This document shows, piece after piece, positions 28,621-37,811 of a stretch of DNA of 64,000 nucleotides (position 1 is the first letter of the stretch; the number at the start of each line of letters is the position of its first letter). The position numbers and the translations under genes are program-made. The DNA is taken from assembly GCF_018687355.1 (NCBI RefSeq), contig NZ_CP061288.1:1808144-1872143 (forward strand), given 5' to 3'. The notes under the pieces were generated by a model. It was not told where the DNA came from and searched no databases. It was given only the letters and a program-made list of their open reading frames with translations. The stretch comes from Polynucleobacter sp. VK25 (GTDB lineage: Bacteria; Pseudomonadota; Gammaproteobacteria; Burkholderiales; Burkholderiaceae).

Positions 28621-30108
28621 ATGAGTAAATTCAGACTAAAACCTCTTTTAAGGGGTTTATTCCTGGCAGCCTTGGCTGGTGGAGTCATTTCATCAGCGCA
28701 CGCTCAAACACAGCCAAACGGACTGCAAACCGGTGAAGGCATTTTTGAGGTGCTTGCCTCTGAAATCGCCCTGCAACGCGGTGAAGCCGGTTTGGCTTAC
28801 AACACCTACCTGGAGATGGCGCGTCAATACAAAGATCCCAGATTGGCTCAAAGAGCAATGGAAATTGCCATTGCGGGCGGCTCTCCAGACCTAGCCATGC
28901 AAGCGGCGAAGACCTGGGATGAACTCTCTCCAGCCGCAGATTCAAAACCGAAAGAAGTCTTAGTTACCCTCTTAGTTTTAGGCAACCGTTGGGCTGAAGC
29001 AGTGAAGCCAGCCATTGCATTACTGCGTCAACAATCTCCTGCACAGCAAGAAAATACTTTGCTGCAATTACAAGCGCTACTTGCCAAAGCAAAAGATGAG
29101 TCAGATGCCTTACGTGCCTTTTATGAAATCGCATCGACTGTCAAAATCCCGCCTAAGGATCCTGGTCTGCTGTATACCTATGCCATGTCGGCTGAAAAAT
29201 TCGGTCGCATTGATGTCATGGAAAAAACCTTGCGTGATATTTTGCGCAAAAACCCCAATGATGTGAATTCACTAAATGCCCTTGGTTACTCCTTGGCCGA
29301 TCGCAATATCAAGTTACCAGAAGCCTATGCACTCATTAGCAAAGCGCATCAGCTATCTCCAAAAGATAGTTTTATTTTGGACAGTCTAGGTTGGGTGAAC
29401 TTTCGACTTGGTAAAAATGCAATTGCTTTAGAGCAACTACAGCAAGCATTTGCCATAAAACCAGAAGCGGATATTGCGGCCCATACAGGTGAAGTGTTGT
29501 GGGTTATGAATCGTCATATCGAGGCAGAAGAGATGTGGCGCCAGGGACAAAAAATAGATGCTAATAATCCAACCCTCAAAGAAACTTTAAAGCGCTTAAA
29601 ACCTGACTGGACTAGAGATGATCAATCATCCAAAGGCTCATGGGACGGGCGTTTTTCCGTCAAAGTGATTGGTTTAACAGAGTCGCAAAACCAAGGCGGC
29701 TCTGGCGGCTTTACCTTGACACAAGAGGCATTAAAAGATGTTTTAGAGATCCGTAATCCCATGGGTGGCTCTATAGCAAAAATTACGATTACTCCCGGTG
29801 AAGCTACGCTCGAAAGTGATGGCAAAGTTGTTACCGAAGTCGATGCAGATACCTTGGTACAAAACACTTTAGGTCTTCCATTGCCAGCGCGCGGACTGTC
29901 CAATTGGCTAAGAGGCGAAGTACGTCCCGGAAGCGAAGCAAGTATTGATAGAAATGCTAAGGGTCAAGTGAGTAAGATTAGTCAAGATGGTTGGGACTTG
30001 GTATACACCTGGAGCAATACCAACAAACTTGAAAAACTCATTATGACGCGCAGCTCAAACATCGGCTCGATTGATATTCGTCTGGTGTTTGATCGTCCGA
30101 ATGATTAA
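28621..30108 (+). CDS. TPR protein fused to a LolB-like outer-membrane lipoprotein-insertion domain
   Basis: 495 residues from the ATG at 28621; a GTG at 28615 is an alternative start. A cleavable signal (GLFLAALAGGVISSAHAQ) is followed by several TPR-type helical repeats (about 35-330, for example DVNSLNALGYSLADR and KDSFILDSLGWVNFRLGKN). From about residue 340 the sequence matches LolB: SWDGRFSVKV, GGFTLTQEALKDVLEIRNPM and the LolB hallmark LPLPARGLSNWLRG. LolB receives lipoproteins from LolA at the outer membrane and is normally itself a lipoprotein. This protein has no cysteine at all, so it cannot be lipid-anchored. In relatives a TPR gene and lolB are commonly separate before ispE; that is recalled, not checked. 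Confidence 0.85.
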   Translation: MSKFRLKPLLRGLFLAALAGGVISSAHAQTQPNGLQTGEGIFEVLASEIALQRGEAGLAYNTYLEMARQYKDPRLAQRAMEIAIAGGSPDLAMQAAKTWDELSPAADSKPKEVLVTLLVLGNRWAEAVKPAIALLRQQSPAQQENTLLQLQALLAKAKDESDALRAFYEIASTVKIPPKDPGLLYTYAMSAEKFGRIDVMEKTLRDILRKNPNDVNSLNALGYSLADRNIKLPEAYALISKAHQLSPKDSFILDSLGWVNFRLGKNAIALEQLQQAFAIKPEADIAAHTGEVLWVMNRHIEAEEMWRQGQKIDANNPTLKETLKRLKPDWTRDDQSSKGSWDGRFSVKVIGLTESQNQGGSGGFTLTQEALKDVLEIRNPMGGSIAKITITPGEATLESDGKVVTEVDADTLVQNTLGLPLPARGLSNWLRGEVRPGSEASIDRNAKGQVSKISQDGWDLVYTWSNTNKLEKLIMTRSSNIGSIDIRLVFDRPND

Positions 30109-30122
30109 GTGAAGCTGTCATT

Positions 30123-30998
30123 GTGAGCATTGATCATTTAACGCTTCGCTCTCCAGCTAAGCTCAATCTCTTTTTGCACATCGTTGGACGCAGGGCAGAT
30201 GGTTACCATCTACTGCAATCTGTCTTTCAGATGATTGATTGGTGTGACACACTCCACTTGAAGCATATCTCTGAAAATGCAGTGCGACGAATCAATCCAA
30301 TTCCCGGCGTTCCACCAGAACAAGATTTAGTAGTGCGCGCCGCAAACTTACTCAAAGATTTTTGCAAGATTGAAGCTGGGGTTGAAATTGATCTTCAAAA
30401 GGAAATTCCGATGGGAGCAGGCATGGGAGGCGGCTCCTCAGATGCAGCAAGCACTCTCATTGGTCTGAATGCACTCTGGAATCTCCGTCTTTCTAAAGAG
30501 ACGCTATGTGGTCTGGGCTTACAGCTCGGGGCTGACGTCCCATTCTTCATCTTTGGTAAAAATGCTTTTGTTGAGGGTATCGGCGAGAAAATTCAGGAAA
30601 TTTCCCTTGAAACCCCTGAATTTTTGGTCATATTCCCCAATCAAGGCATCGCTACCGCTAGCATTTTTCAAGACCCTGAATTGACCCGAGATCACGCTCA
30701 GATTACAATTGATGGCTTTCTTGCATCGCCGTTGTTATATCAATCGAATGATTGTCAGGCTGTAGCGGTGCGGATTTGCCCAGAAGTGAAGCAAGCTTTG
30801 AATTGGATTACCCAGGCAGTACCGGGCTCACAGCCCCGAATGTCTGGCTCTGGAAGTAGCGTTTTTGCCGTCTTAGACCCTAAGACCGACACCGCAAAAC
30901 TAGAAAATCTTCTTCAAAATCTTCCTAAAGGGTGGGTAGGTCGGGTTGTTCGGGGGCTAAATAAAAATCCCGCTTACAATTTGATTTCTTCAGATTGA
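30123..30998 (+). CDS. ispE: 4-diphosphocytidyl-2-C-methyl-D-erythritol kinase
   Basis: GHMP-family kinase of the MEP isoprenoid pathway (291 residues). Motifs: SPAKLNLFLHIVGRRADGYH near the N-terminus, the ATP loop EIPMGAGMGGGSSDAASTLI, and PRMSGSGSSVFAV near the C-terminus. It starts with GTG at 30123, 14 bases after the TPR-LolB stop; no ATG fits the family N-terminus. The order lolB-ispE-tRNA-Gln-prs is the usual betaproteobacterial one. Confidence 0.96.
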   Translation: MSIDHLTLRSPAKLNLFLHIVGRRADGYHLLQSVFQMIDWCDTLHLKHISENAVRRINPIPGVPPEQDLVVRAANLLKDFCKIEAGVEIDLQKEIPMGAGMGGGSSDAASTLIGLNALWNLRLSKETLCGLGLQLGADVPFFIFGKNAFVEGIGEKIQEISLETPEFLVIFPNQGIATASIFQDPELTRDHAQITIDGFLASPLLYQSNDCQAVAVRICPEVKQALNWITQAVPGSQPRMSGSGSSVFAVLDPKTDTAKLENLLQNLPKGWVGRVVRGLNKNPAYNLISSD

Positions 30999-31003
30999 CC
31001 TGT

Positions 31004-31080
31004 AGGGGAATCGCCAAGCTGGTTAAGGCACTGGATTTTGATTCCAGCATGCGAAGGTTCGAATCCTTCTTCCCCTGCCA
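31004..31080 (+). tRNA. tRNA-Gln (anticodon TTG)
   Basis: 77 bases with encoded CCA. Acceptor AGGGGAA pairs with TTCCCCT; the anticodon stem CTGGA/TCCAG encloses the loop with TTG at the anticodon position; T-arm GAAGG-TTCGAAT-CCTTC is perfect. It lies 5 bases after the ispE stop and 54 bases before prs, so it is probably processed from a common transcript. Confidence 0.97.
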
Positions 31081-31134
31081 AATACTGTAGAAACGATAAA
31101 GATAACCTTTTGACCTCACAAAACCCTTAAGACT

Positions 31135-32100
31135 ATGTCCTCCATAAACGCAGATTTATTGACTCTTTTCACAGGCAACGCAAATCCCGTTTTGGCTGAG
31201 GCCGTAGCCAAAGAACTCAACCTTCCAATGGGAAAAGCCTTTGTTGGCAGATTCTCTGACGGTGAGATTCAGGTAGAAATTCAAGAAAACGTCCGCGGCA
31301 AAAATGTCGTGGTGATCCAATCAACCTGTGCGCCTACAAACGACAGCTTGATGGAATTAATGATCATGATTGATGCCCTAAAGCGTGCTTCTGCAAGCCG
31401 CATAACCGCAGTGATTCCTTACTTCGGCTATGCCCGTCAAGACCGTAGACCACGTTCAGCACGCGTTGCAATCTCTGCTCGTATTGTGGCCAACATGCTT
31501 CAGTCCGTTGCTGGCATTGAGCGCGTTCTGACAATGGATCTGCATGCTGATCAAATTCAGGGCTTCTTTGACATCCCCGTAGATAACATCTATGCCTCCC
31601 CAGTCCTGTTAGCTGACTTGGAAGCACAAAAAACCAAGAAAGATCTCATCATTGTTTCTCCAGATATTGGCGGTGTAGTACGCGCCCGCGCAATGGCTAA
31701 GCAATTGGGCACCGATTTGGCGATTATTGATAAACGTCGCCCTAAAGCGAACGTATCTGAAGTAATGCACCTCATTGGCGAAGTAGAAGGCCGCCATTGC
31801 GTCATCATGGATGACATCATTGATACTGGTGGAACCCTCTGTAAAGCCGCTGAAGCGCTTAAAGAGCGTGGCGCAAAGGGTGTTACTGCCTACTGTACTC
31901 ACGCCGTTCTGTCAGGCGGCGCTGTTGCCCGTATCGCAGCCTCTGAATTGGATGAGTTGGTTGTTACCGATACCATCCCGCTGACCCCAGAAGCGATGAA
32001 AGTATCCAAAATTCGTCAATTGAGCGTTGCTCCCATCCTCGCTGAAACCCTTTCCCGCATTAGCAAGGGTGATTCAGTGATGTCGATGTTCGCCGAATAA
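31135..32100 (+). CDS. prs: Ribose-phosphate pyrophosphokinase
   Basis: Makes PRPP from ribose 5-phosphate and ATP. The 321 residues carry [16 protein letters not shown], the ATP site [16 protein letters not shown], the catalytic/metal motif [23 protein letters not shown] and the PRPP loop [20 protein letters not shown]. Length equals the class I family. A terminator follows at once. Confidence 0.98.
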   Translation: MSSINADLLTLFTGNANPVLAEAVAKELNLPMGKAFVGRFSDGEIQVEIQENVRGKNVVVIQSTCAPTNDSLMELMIMIDALKRASASRITAVIPYFGYARQDRRPRSARVAISARIVANMLQSVAGIERVLTMDLHADQIQGFFDIPVDNIYASPVLLADLEAQKTKKDLIIVSPDIGGVVRARAMAKQLGTDLAIIDKRRPKANVSEVMHLIGEVEGRHCVIMDDIIDTGGTLCKAAEALKERGAKGVTAYCTHAVLSGGAVARIAASELDELVVTDTIPLTPEAMKVSKIRQLSVAPILAETLSRISKGDSVMSMFAE

Positions 32101-32137
32101 GCCAAAAACCACCGTTTTACCCCGGTTTTTGGCAGTT
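32101..32137 (+). terminator. Terminator after prs
   Basis: GCCAAAAACC (32101-32110) is complementary to GGTTTTTGGC (32124-32133), followed by AGTTTT. It starts directly after the prs stop codon. Confidence 0.7.
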
Positions 32138-32174
32138 TTGAGCCTTTTGTAGGCAAAAACATTCGTTCCCACGA

Positions 32175-32180
32175 TATAAT
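32175..32180 (+). promoter_or_regulatory. Perfect TATAAT -10 box upstream of rplY
   Basis: TATAAT lies 57 bases before the rplY ATG and after the prs terminator, consistent with a separate promoter for rplY-pth. No convincing -35 hexamer is found at 16-18 bases. Confidence 0.5.
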
Positions 32181-32236
32181 CAAAGGCTTTTCTGTTTGGT
32201 CGCGAACGGAAATTAACCTTAACTAGGAAATTCATC

Positions 32237-32881
32237 ATGAAAGTAGTTGCCTTTGAAAGAAGCGTACAGGGAACGGGTGCGAGCCGCCGTCTGCGCAATT
32301 CCGGAAAAACTCCGGGAATCGTTTACGGTAGTAAAGATCCAGCCTTGGTCATCGAGTTAGACCACAACGCGTTGTTCCATGCCCTCCGCAAGGAAGCGTT
32401 CCACTCATCCATTTTGGATTTGGAAATTGGTGGCAAGACACAAAAAGTGTTGTTGCGCGATTACCAAATGCATCCATTTAAGCCATTGGTATTGCACATT
32501 GACTTCCAACGCGTATCCGCGACTGAGAAAGTTCATATGCGCGTTCCATTGCACTTCACTAATGCTGACACTTCAGCTGCTGTGAAATTGCAAGGCGCAG
32601 TAATTAGCCACATCATGACTGAGCTCGAAGTTTCTTGCTTACCAGCAGACTTGCCAGAGTTCATCGAAGTGGACTTAGCAAAGATTGAAGTTGGTCACGG
32701 TATTCACGCTAAAGATCTCGCATTGCCAAAAGGCGTTACTTTGGTATTGCATGTTGAGCAAGAAAACCCAGTGCTTGCAAACGCACGTATTCCAGCAGTT
32801 AAAGCTGCTGAGCCTACAGATGCGCCTGCTGCACCAGCAGCGGCAGCCCCTGCAGCTGAAGCACCAAAGGATAAAGCTTAA
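32237..32881 (+). CDS. rplY: Ribosomal protein bL25 with CTC-type C-terminal domain
   Basis: Binds 5S rRNA in the large subunit. The 214-residue form has the L25 N-terminal domain (about 1-95: [35 protein letters not shown]) and the TL5/CTC beta domain (about 100-185: [32 protein letters not shown]), ending in an Ala/Pro-rich tail. Order prs-rplY-pth is conserved widely. Ends before a strong terminator. Confidence 0.97.
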   Translation: MKVVAFERSVQGTGASRRLRNSGKTPGIVYGSKDPALVIELDHNALFHALRKEAFHSSILDLEIGGKTQKVLLRDYQMHPFKPLVLHIDFQRVSATEKVHMRVPLHFTNADTSAAVKLQGAVISHIMTELEVSCLPADLPEFIEVDLAKIEVGHGIHAKDLALPKGVTLVLHVEQENPVLANARIPAVKAAEPTDAPAAPAAAAPAAEAPKDKA

Positions 32882-32907
32882 TTTATTAGCTCAATCGCTT
32901 GTATTAG

Positions 32908-32933
32908 AAGGCCTGCGCAAGCGGGCCTTTTTT
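32908..32933 (+). terminator. Terminator after rplY
   Basis: AAGGCCTGC, loop GCAA, GCGGGCCTT then a run of Ts; one bulge-like mismatch in a GC-rich stem. It lies between rplY and pth, so pth may be partly read through or have its own promoter. Confidence 0.8.
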
Positions 32934-32992
32934 ATTGCCCCAAGTTTTCATTCTTTTTTGGCGAAATACTTTTATATCTTTAAACTCTCAAC

Positions 32993-33583
32993 ATGACTAA
33001 ATTAATTGTTGGCCTAGGCAACCCTGGAGATGAGCACGAAGAAGATCGGCACAATGCCGGATTCTGGTTTGTCGACGCCTTAGCAAAACAATTCAGTGCA
33101 CGCTTTGAATCAGAAAAACGCTTTCATGGAAAAGTAGCTAAAGCTAAATGGGAAGGTGAAGATCTTTACCTGCTAAAGCCAAGCACCTACATGAATCTAA
33201 GTGGTCAATCCGTTGGCGCACTATGTCGCTTTCATAAAATTACGCCGGCAGATATTTTGGTAGTGCAAGATGAACTTGATCTCAAGCCTGGCACCGCTCG
33301 TTTGAAGTTAGGTGGGGGTACTGGTGGTCACAATGGTCTGAAAGATATTCAGGCACATTTAAGCACTCCAGATTATTGGCGCTTACGCCTTGGTATTGGC
33401 CATCCCAGAGATTTAGCGGGTGATGGACGCCCTATGGATGTCGCAGATTATGTTTTGCGTAGACCGCAATTGGCTGAGCAAAAACTCATTGATGCCAGCA
33501 TTGAAAATGGCTTGCAAATTTTGCCGCTCTTTTTAAAGGGCGATACCCAAACAGCCATGATGGAGCTGCACTCTAAGGGCTAA
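32993..33583 (+). CDS. pth: Peptidyl-tRNA hydrolase
   Basis: Recycles peptidyl-tRNAs released from stalled ribosomes. The 196 residues show the family N-terminus KLIVGLGNPGDEHEEDRHNA with the catalytic Asn and His, YLLKPSTYMNLSG, and VVQDELDLKPGTARLKLGGG with the catalytic Asp, followed by GHNGLKDI. Normal length. It converges on the ferredoxin gene with 18 bases between. Confidence 0.97.
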   Translation: MTKLIVGLGNPGDEHEEDRHNAGFWFVDALAKQFSARFESEKRFHGKVAKAKWEGEDLYLLKPSTYMNLSGQSVGALCRFHKITPADILVVQDELDLKPGTARLKLGGGTGGHNGLKDIQAHLSTPDYWRLRLGIGHPRDLAGDGRPMDVADYVLRRPQLAEQKLIDASIENGLQILPLFLKGDTQTAMMELHSKG

Positions 33584-33601
33584 CTTAGTTAAGCTGCGCA
33601 G

Positions 33602-33871
<270 letters not shown>

Positions 33872-33893
33872 TTACTCGCCAGTGTCACTCTTT

Positions 33894-34391
33894 TCACTCT
33901 TTATTCTGAGTGCCTGCTGCGATTTTTTGGACTAGCCATTTTTCTACTGATGGGAAAACAAATTTACTCACATCCCCACCCATCGAAGCAATCTCGCGCA
34001 CAAAGGTGCCGGAGATGAATTGATATTGATCAGATGGAGTCAAGAACAGTGTTTCAACATCAGGAAGCAGGTAACGATTCATGCCGGCCATTTGGAACTC
34101 ATATTCAAAATCAGATACTGCACGTAAACCACGCACGATCACACGGGCATGATGCTCACGAGCGAAATCCTTGAGCAGGCCAGTAAAGCCAACAACTTTG
34201 ACGTTGGGGTAGTGACCAAGCACTTCCTTGGCAATATCAATACGCTCTTGCAAAGTGAAGAATGGACGCTTGCTACGACTATCGGCAACACCCACAATGA
34301 GCTCTTTAAAAATGCTCGAGGCGCGGCGCACCAAATCCTCGTGACCACGAGTAAATGGATCAAATGTTCCAGGGTATACGGCAACTGTCAT
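33894..34391 (-). CDS. coaD: Phosphopantetheine adenylyltransferase
   Basis: Fourth step of coenzyme A synthesis, adenylating 4'-phosphopantetheine. The 165 residues have the nucleotidyltransferase signature [40 protein letters not shown] and the [10 protein letters not shown] motif. Normal hexameric-enzyme length. It lies 36 bases downstream of rsmD, the conserved rsmD-coaD pair. Confidence 0.97.
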   Translation of the reverse strand: MTVAVYPGTFDPFTRGHEDLVRRASSIFKELIVGVADSRSKRPFFTLQERIDIAKEVLGHYPNVKVVGFTGLLKDFAREHHARVIVRGLRAVSDFEYEFQMAGMNRYLLPDVETLFLTPSDQYQFISGTFVREIASMGGDVSKFVFPSVEKWLVQKIAAGTQNKE

Positions 34392-34427
34392 AACGTTCCT
34401 AAGGCTTTATCGGCTACAGGCAAGAGT

Positions 34428-35075
34428 TTAGCCTCTTCCACTCCGAAATAGACAAGCTTTTACCTGTCCAGCCTCTAAGTATTTTCCACAATGCCAGTCA
34501 GGGAGCAAGGCCTCTACCCCCTCGCGTGGACGGTTAGAGGGAAATTCCACATAAATACCGCCACCTGCAGAGTCATCGCACACCCTAGCAGCCTCAATGA
34601 CCGAGCGGTCCAATAAGCTTGAATCCTGAAATGGTGGATCAATAAAAATAAGGTTGCTGGAACGATCTGCCTGCTGCTTCAGAAATTCCAGGCTATCGCG
34701 TTGAAGGATTTCTACAATTCCAGTAGCGGGAGATGACTGCAAGAGCGCTAAATTAGCGCTTAAATTAGCGCAAGCCTTTTTATCTTTTTCTAGCAAGATG
34801 ACTAATGCAGCGCCTCTTGAGGCAGCTTCAAAACCTAAAGCGCCAGTACCCGCAAAGAGATCAAGACAACGTAAGCCAGTTAAGTCTTGTCCCAGCCAAT
34901 TAAATAGCGTCTCGCGAATACGATCCGTTGTAGGACGCAACCCTGGAAGATCCAACACTGTAAGCAAGCGGCTTCTCCAGTTGCCGCCAATAATTCGAAC
35001 CTTTTTGGGTGGCTCTGTCTTTAGAGACTTACTTGCTTTATTGGGCTTATTTATTTTTTGCTCCCAACACAACAA
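34428..35075 (-). CDS. rsmD: 16S rRNA (guanine966-N2)-methyltransferase RsmD
   Basis: Methylates G966 of 16S rRNA. The 215 residues include KVRIIGGNWRSRLLTVLDLP, LRPTTDRIRETLFNWLG, SAM motif CLDLFAGTGALGFEAASRGA and the catalytic NPPF-like FIDPPFQ. The ATG at 35075 overlaps the upstream peptidase gene by 29 bases; no later Met precedes the conserved RIIGG, so either this ATG or the TTG next to it is used. Confidence 0.94.
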   Translation of the reverse strand: MLCWEQKINKPNKASKSLKTEPPKKVRIIGGNWRSRLLTVLDLPGLRPTTDRIRETLFNWLGQDLTGLRCLDLFAGTGALGFEAASRGAALVILLEKDKKACANLSANLALLQSSPATGIVEILQRDSLEFLKQQADRSSNLIFIDPPFQDSSLLDRSVIEAARVCDDSAGGGIYVEFPSNRPREGVEALLPDWHCGKYLEAGQVKACLFRSGRG

Positions 35076-36384
35076 TCTTCATGCGGTCCATAGCAAGATA
35101 TTTCTTGAATGCAGCATTGACCTGCTCTAAAGTAACTGCCTCAACTTGTTTAGTCCATACATCCATCGTATCGAGCGGCAAGTCATTCCACGCAATTGAA
35201 GATACGTTATCCAACAACTTGCGATTGTTATCAATACGTAGTGGATAGCCATTCACTAAATTTGCTTGAGCGGCAATAAGTTCCGCTGGAGTAGGTCCAT
35301 CAGCAATAAATTGACCGATTGTTGAGCTCATCACCTCCAAGGCAAGCGAAGCCTGATCACTCTTGGTTTGCAGACCCGCTTGAAAAATGCCATTCTCTTT
35401 ACCGGGGGCAAAATAACTAAACACGCTGTAAGCAAGGCCACGCTTCTCTCGCACCTCAGACATCAGGCGAGACACAAATCCGCCGCCGCCCAAAATATAG
35501 TTACCCACTAGTAAAGGGAAGTAATCAGGATTGTTGCGAGCAACTGCTGTCATCCCCATCGCAATGTGAGCTTGTTGCGCATCAAATGGAATCTGAATTT
35601 CTCGTTGCGCTAAGGGCTCTACAGGAGAGCGCTGCAACTCTGGTAATTTCGCAATAGGCTGACCCGATTGAGGAATCTGCTTTAACAAATCCTGAACAAT
35701 CTCATTTGCCTGTGCACGATCTACATCACCAACAATACTCACAATCATGCGATCACCGCGATAAAACTGTTTGTGAAAACCCTTCAAATCATTTGCATTG
35801 ACACTACCAACGGATTTCACTGTTGGAGAATCAGCCAAAGGATAGCTTCCATACACTGATTTTTTAAAGCGGCGCTCAAGCACAAACTCGGGTTTTGTTT
35901 CTGCTTCTAGCAAGCTCGTCATTGTTCTTTGCTTCTCACGCTCAAAAATCTTCGGATCATAAGTCGGCGCACTCAACATAGCTCCAGCCAACTGAACCGC
36001 TCTATCACGCAAGTCTTTTCTACTCAGACTACGGATACGCAAAATAGCGCGCTCTCCACCCACCGATAAGCCAATATTGGCACCTAGATCCGCGATTTCG
36101 TCGGCAATTTGGGCCTCATTTAATAAGCCCCTATTACCACGAACCCCATAATTCATCAGGGCTGCAGTCATATCGGCAAGACCACTTTTGCCGGCAGGAT
36201 CATAACGGTCACCCGCATCAATGCTGACCTCGATATCCACCATGGGGAGCGCTTTAGTTTGAACTAAATAGGCTTTAGCACCCTTGTAAGAGTCTAACTT
36301 TTCGATAGGTAAGATGGCATACGCATTGCCAAGCAAACCAAAAGTCAGTAGGCAAACTGCAATGCTCTTCATGAAGGGATTCAT
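35047..36384 (-). CDS. M16-family zinc-peptidase homologue, non-catalytic subunit
   Basis: A 445-residue pitrilysin-family protein with a signal sequence (LTFGLLGNAYA). Both M16 halves are visible (DAGDRYDPAGKSGLADMTAA; AHIAMGMTAVARNNPDYFPL with YILGGGGFVSRLMSEVREKR). The zinc motif HxxEH expected after SGLAD is absent (MTAALMNYGVRG), so it should be inactive on its own and pair with the neighbouring catalytic protein, as in mitochondrial processing peptidase alpha/beta. Its start overlaps the stop of that gene by one base (TAATG). Probably periplasmic. Confidence 0.9.
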   Translation of the reverse strand: MNPFMKSIAVCLLTFGLLGNAYAILPIEKLDSYKGAKAYLVQTKALPMVDIEVSIDAGDRYDPAGKSGLADMTAALMNYGVRGNRGLLNEAQIADEIADLGANIGLSVGGERAILRIRSLSRKDLRDRAVQLAGAMLSAPTYDPKIFEREKQRTMTSLLEAETKPEFVLERRFKKSVYGSYPLADSPTVKSVGSVNANDLKGFHKQFYRGDRMIVSIVGDVDRAQANEIVQDLLKQIPQSGQPIAKLPELQRSPVEPLAQREIQIPFDAQQAHIAMGMTAVARNNPDYFPLLVGNYILGGGGFVSRLMSEVREKRGLAYSVFSYFAPGKENGIFQAGLQTKSDQASLALEVMSSTIGQFIADGPTPAELIAAQANLVNGYPLRIDNNRKLLDNVSSIAWNDLPLDTMDVWTKQVEAVTLEQVNAAFKKYLAMDRMKIVVLGAKNK

Positions 36385-37748
36385 TATTTACCCTCCTTAC
36401 CTACAGATTGACGAGCTTGTGGATCCAAAACCGCAATTGTCAAACCATCATCCACCAGATATTTTTTCGCAACAGCCTGAACTTGCGCAGGAGTAATGGT
36501 TTGCATTTTCTCCAACATGTAATCAATATCCCTCCAAGAGAAGCCAGCCATTTCAGTGCTGCCAATTTCCATTGCCTGGCCAAAGATAGAATCGCGCTTG
36601 TAGATTTGCTCAGACAAAATACGGACCTTAATTCTCTTCAGCTCAGACTCTAAGATTCCTTTTTGTTTTAACTCATCAAGCGCCTTCCGAATACTTGCTT
36701 GGGCTTGGTCAACCGTTTTTCCCTTAGCCATGGTTGCGCTAATTAAAAACAACTCTGGCCCACGAGAAATCATGTCGTAACCCACACCAACATCATTCAC
36801 TACTTTTTCTTGTTTAACGAGGGTGCGATTTAAGCGAGCGTTGTCATATCCGTCAAGCACTGCCGTCAAAAGCTCTAGGGCATAGGGCTCAGGGTCATCT
36901 AACTTACCAGGCTCAAGGCGTGGAGCCTTCCAAGCCATCGATAGTTGCGCACTGTCAGCAGGCGCTTTTACCTGAACCTGCTTCACCCCTTTTTGCACCG
37001 GCTCAATTTGCGGCTTGCGAACAGGCAATTCATGAGCAGCAGCTGCGCCATAATATTTTTCTACCAAGCTCAACACTTTTTTGGAATCTACATCGCCAGT
37101 AATAACCACAGTTGCATTGTTGGGTGCATACCAACTGCGATACCAATCCCGTGCATCAGCTGCCTTCATATTCTGCAGGTCATTCATCCAGCCAATAATT
37201 GGATGACGATATGGAGAACTCATATAGGCAGTTGCCATCAATGACTCATTGAGCAAACTGCTTGGATTGTCTTCAGTGCGTAAACGACGCTCTTCCATGA
37301 TGACTTGAATTTCTTTTAAGAACTCCGCATCGTCAAAATTGAGCTTCGACATACGATCTGCCTCAAGCTTAATGACATCTTCTAATTTAGATTTTTCAAC
37401 CTGTTGAAAGTAAGCGGTGTAATCGCGCGAGGTAAATGCGTTTTCGCGCCCACCCACAGCAGCCACTAAGCGAGAAAATTCGCCTGCCTTCACCTTGTCA
37501 GTGCCTTTGAACATCATGTGCTCCAGCACATGCGCAACGCCAGTCTTGCCGTTGACTTCATCTATTGATCCAGCTCGATACCAGACCATATGCGCTACCG
37601 TTGGAGCACGATGATCTTCTCTCACAATCAGTTTCAGGCCATTGTTTAACTGATATTCATGCGTATCTGCTGATTGGGCGCTAACAGCCCAAGCAATTTG
37701 AGCAAACAGGATGAATAAAAAGGAATTTCGAAGTAAATTGGAAAGCAT
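36384..37748 (-). CDS. M16-family zinc peptidase, catalytic subunit
   Basis: A 454-residue secreted protease homologue: signal sequence (FLFILFAQIAWAVSAQ), zinc motif HVLEHMMFKGT with HxxEH, followed about 75 residues on by the third-ligand region EADRMSKLNFDDAEFLKE, and the second half-domain (LELLTAVLDGYDNARLNRTL). It precedes and is translationally coupled to a motif-less partner. Substrate unknown; periplasmic peptide degradation is the likely job. Divergent from ftsY, a conserved arrangement. Confidence 0.93.
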   Translation of the reverse strand: MLSNLLRNSFLFILFAQIAWAVSAQSADTHEYQLNNGLKLIVREDHRAPTVAHMVWYRAGSIDEVNGKTGVAHVLEHMMFKGTDKVKAGEFSRLVAAVGGRENAFTSRDYTAYFQQVEKSKLEDVIKLEADRMSKLNFDDAEFLKEIQVIMEERRLRTEDNPSSLLNESLMATAYMSSPYRHPIIGWMNDLQNMKAADARDWYRSWYAPNNATVVITGDVDSKKVLSLVEKYYGAAAAHELPVRKPQIEPVQKGVKQVQVKAPADSAQLSMAWKAPRLEPGKLDDPEPYALELLTAVLDGYDNARLNRTLVKQEKVVNDVGVGYDMISRGPELFLISATMAKGKTVDQAQASIRKALDELKQKGILESELKRIKVRILSEQIYKRDSIFGQAMEIGSTEMAGFSWRDIDYMLEKMQTITPAQVQAVAKKYLVDDGLTIAVLDPQARQSVGKEGK

Positions 37749-37811
37749 CTGCTAAATCACCATACCCCAAGAATTAAATTGATAAGATGCATGTTTTAAA
37801 TTGTATCGATT

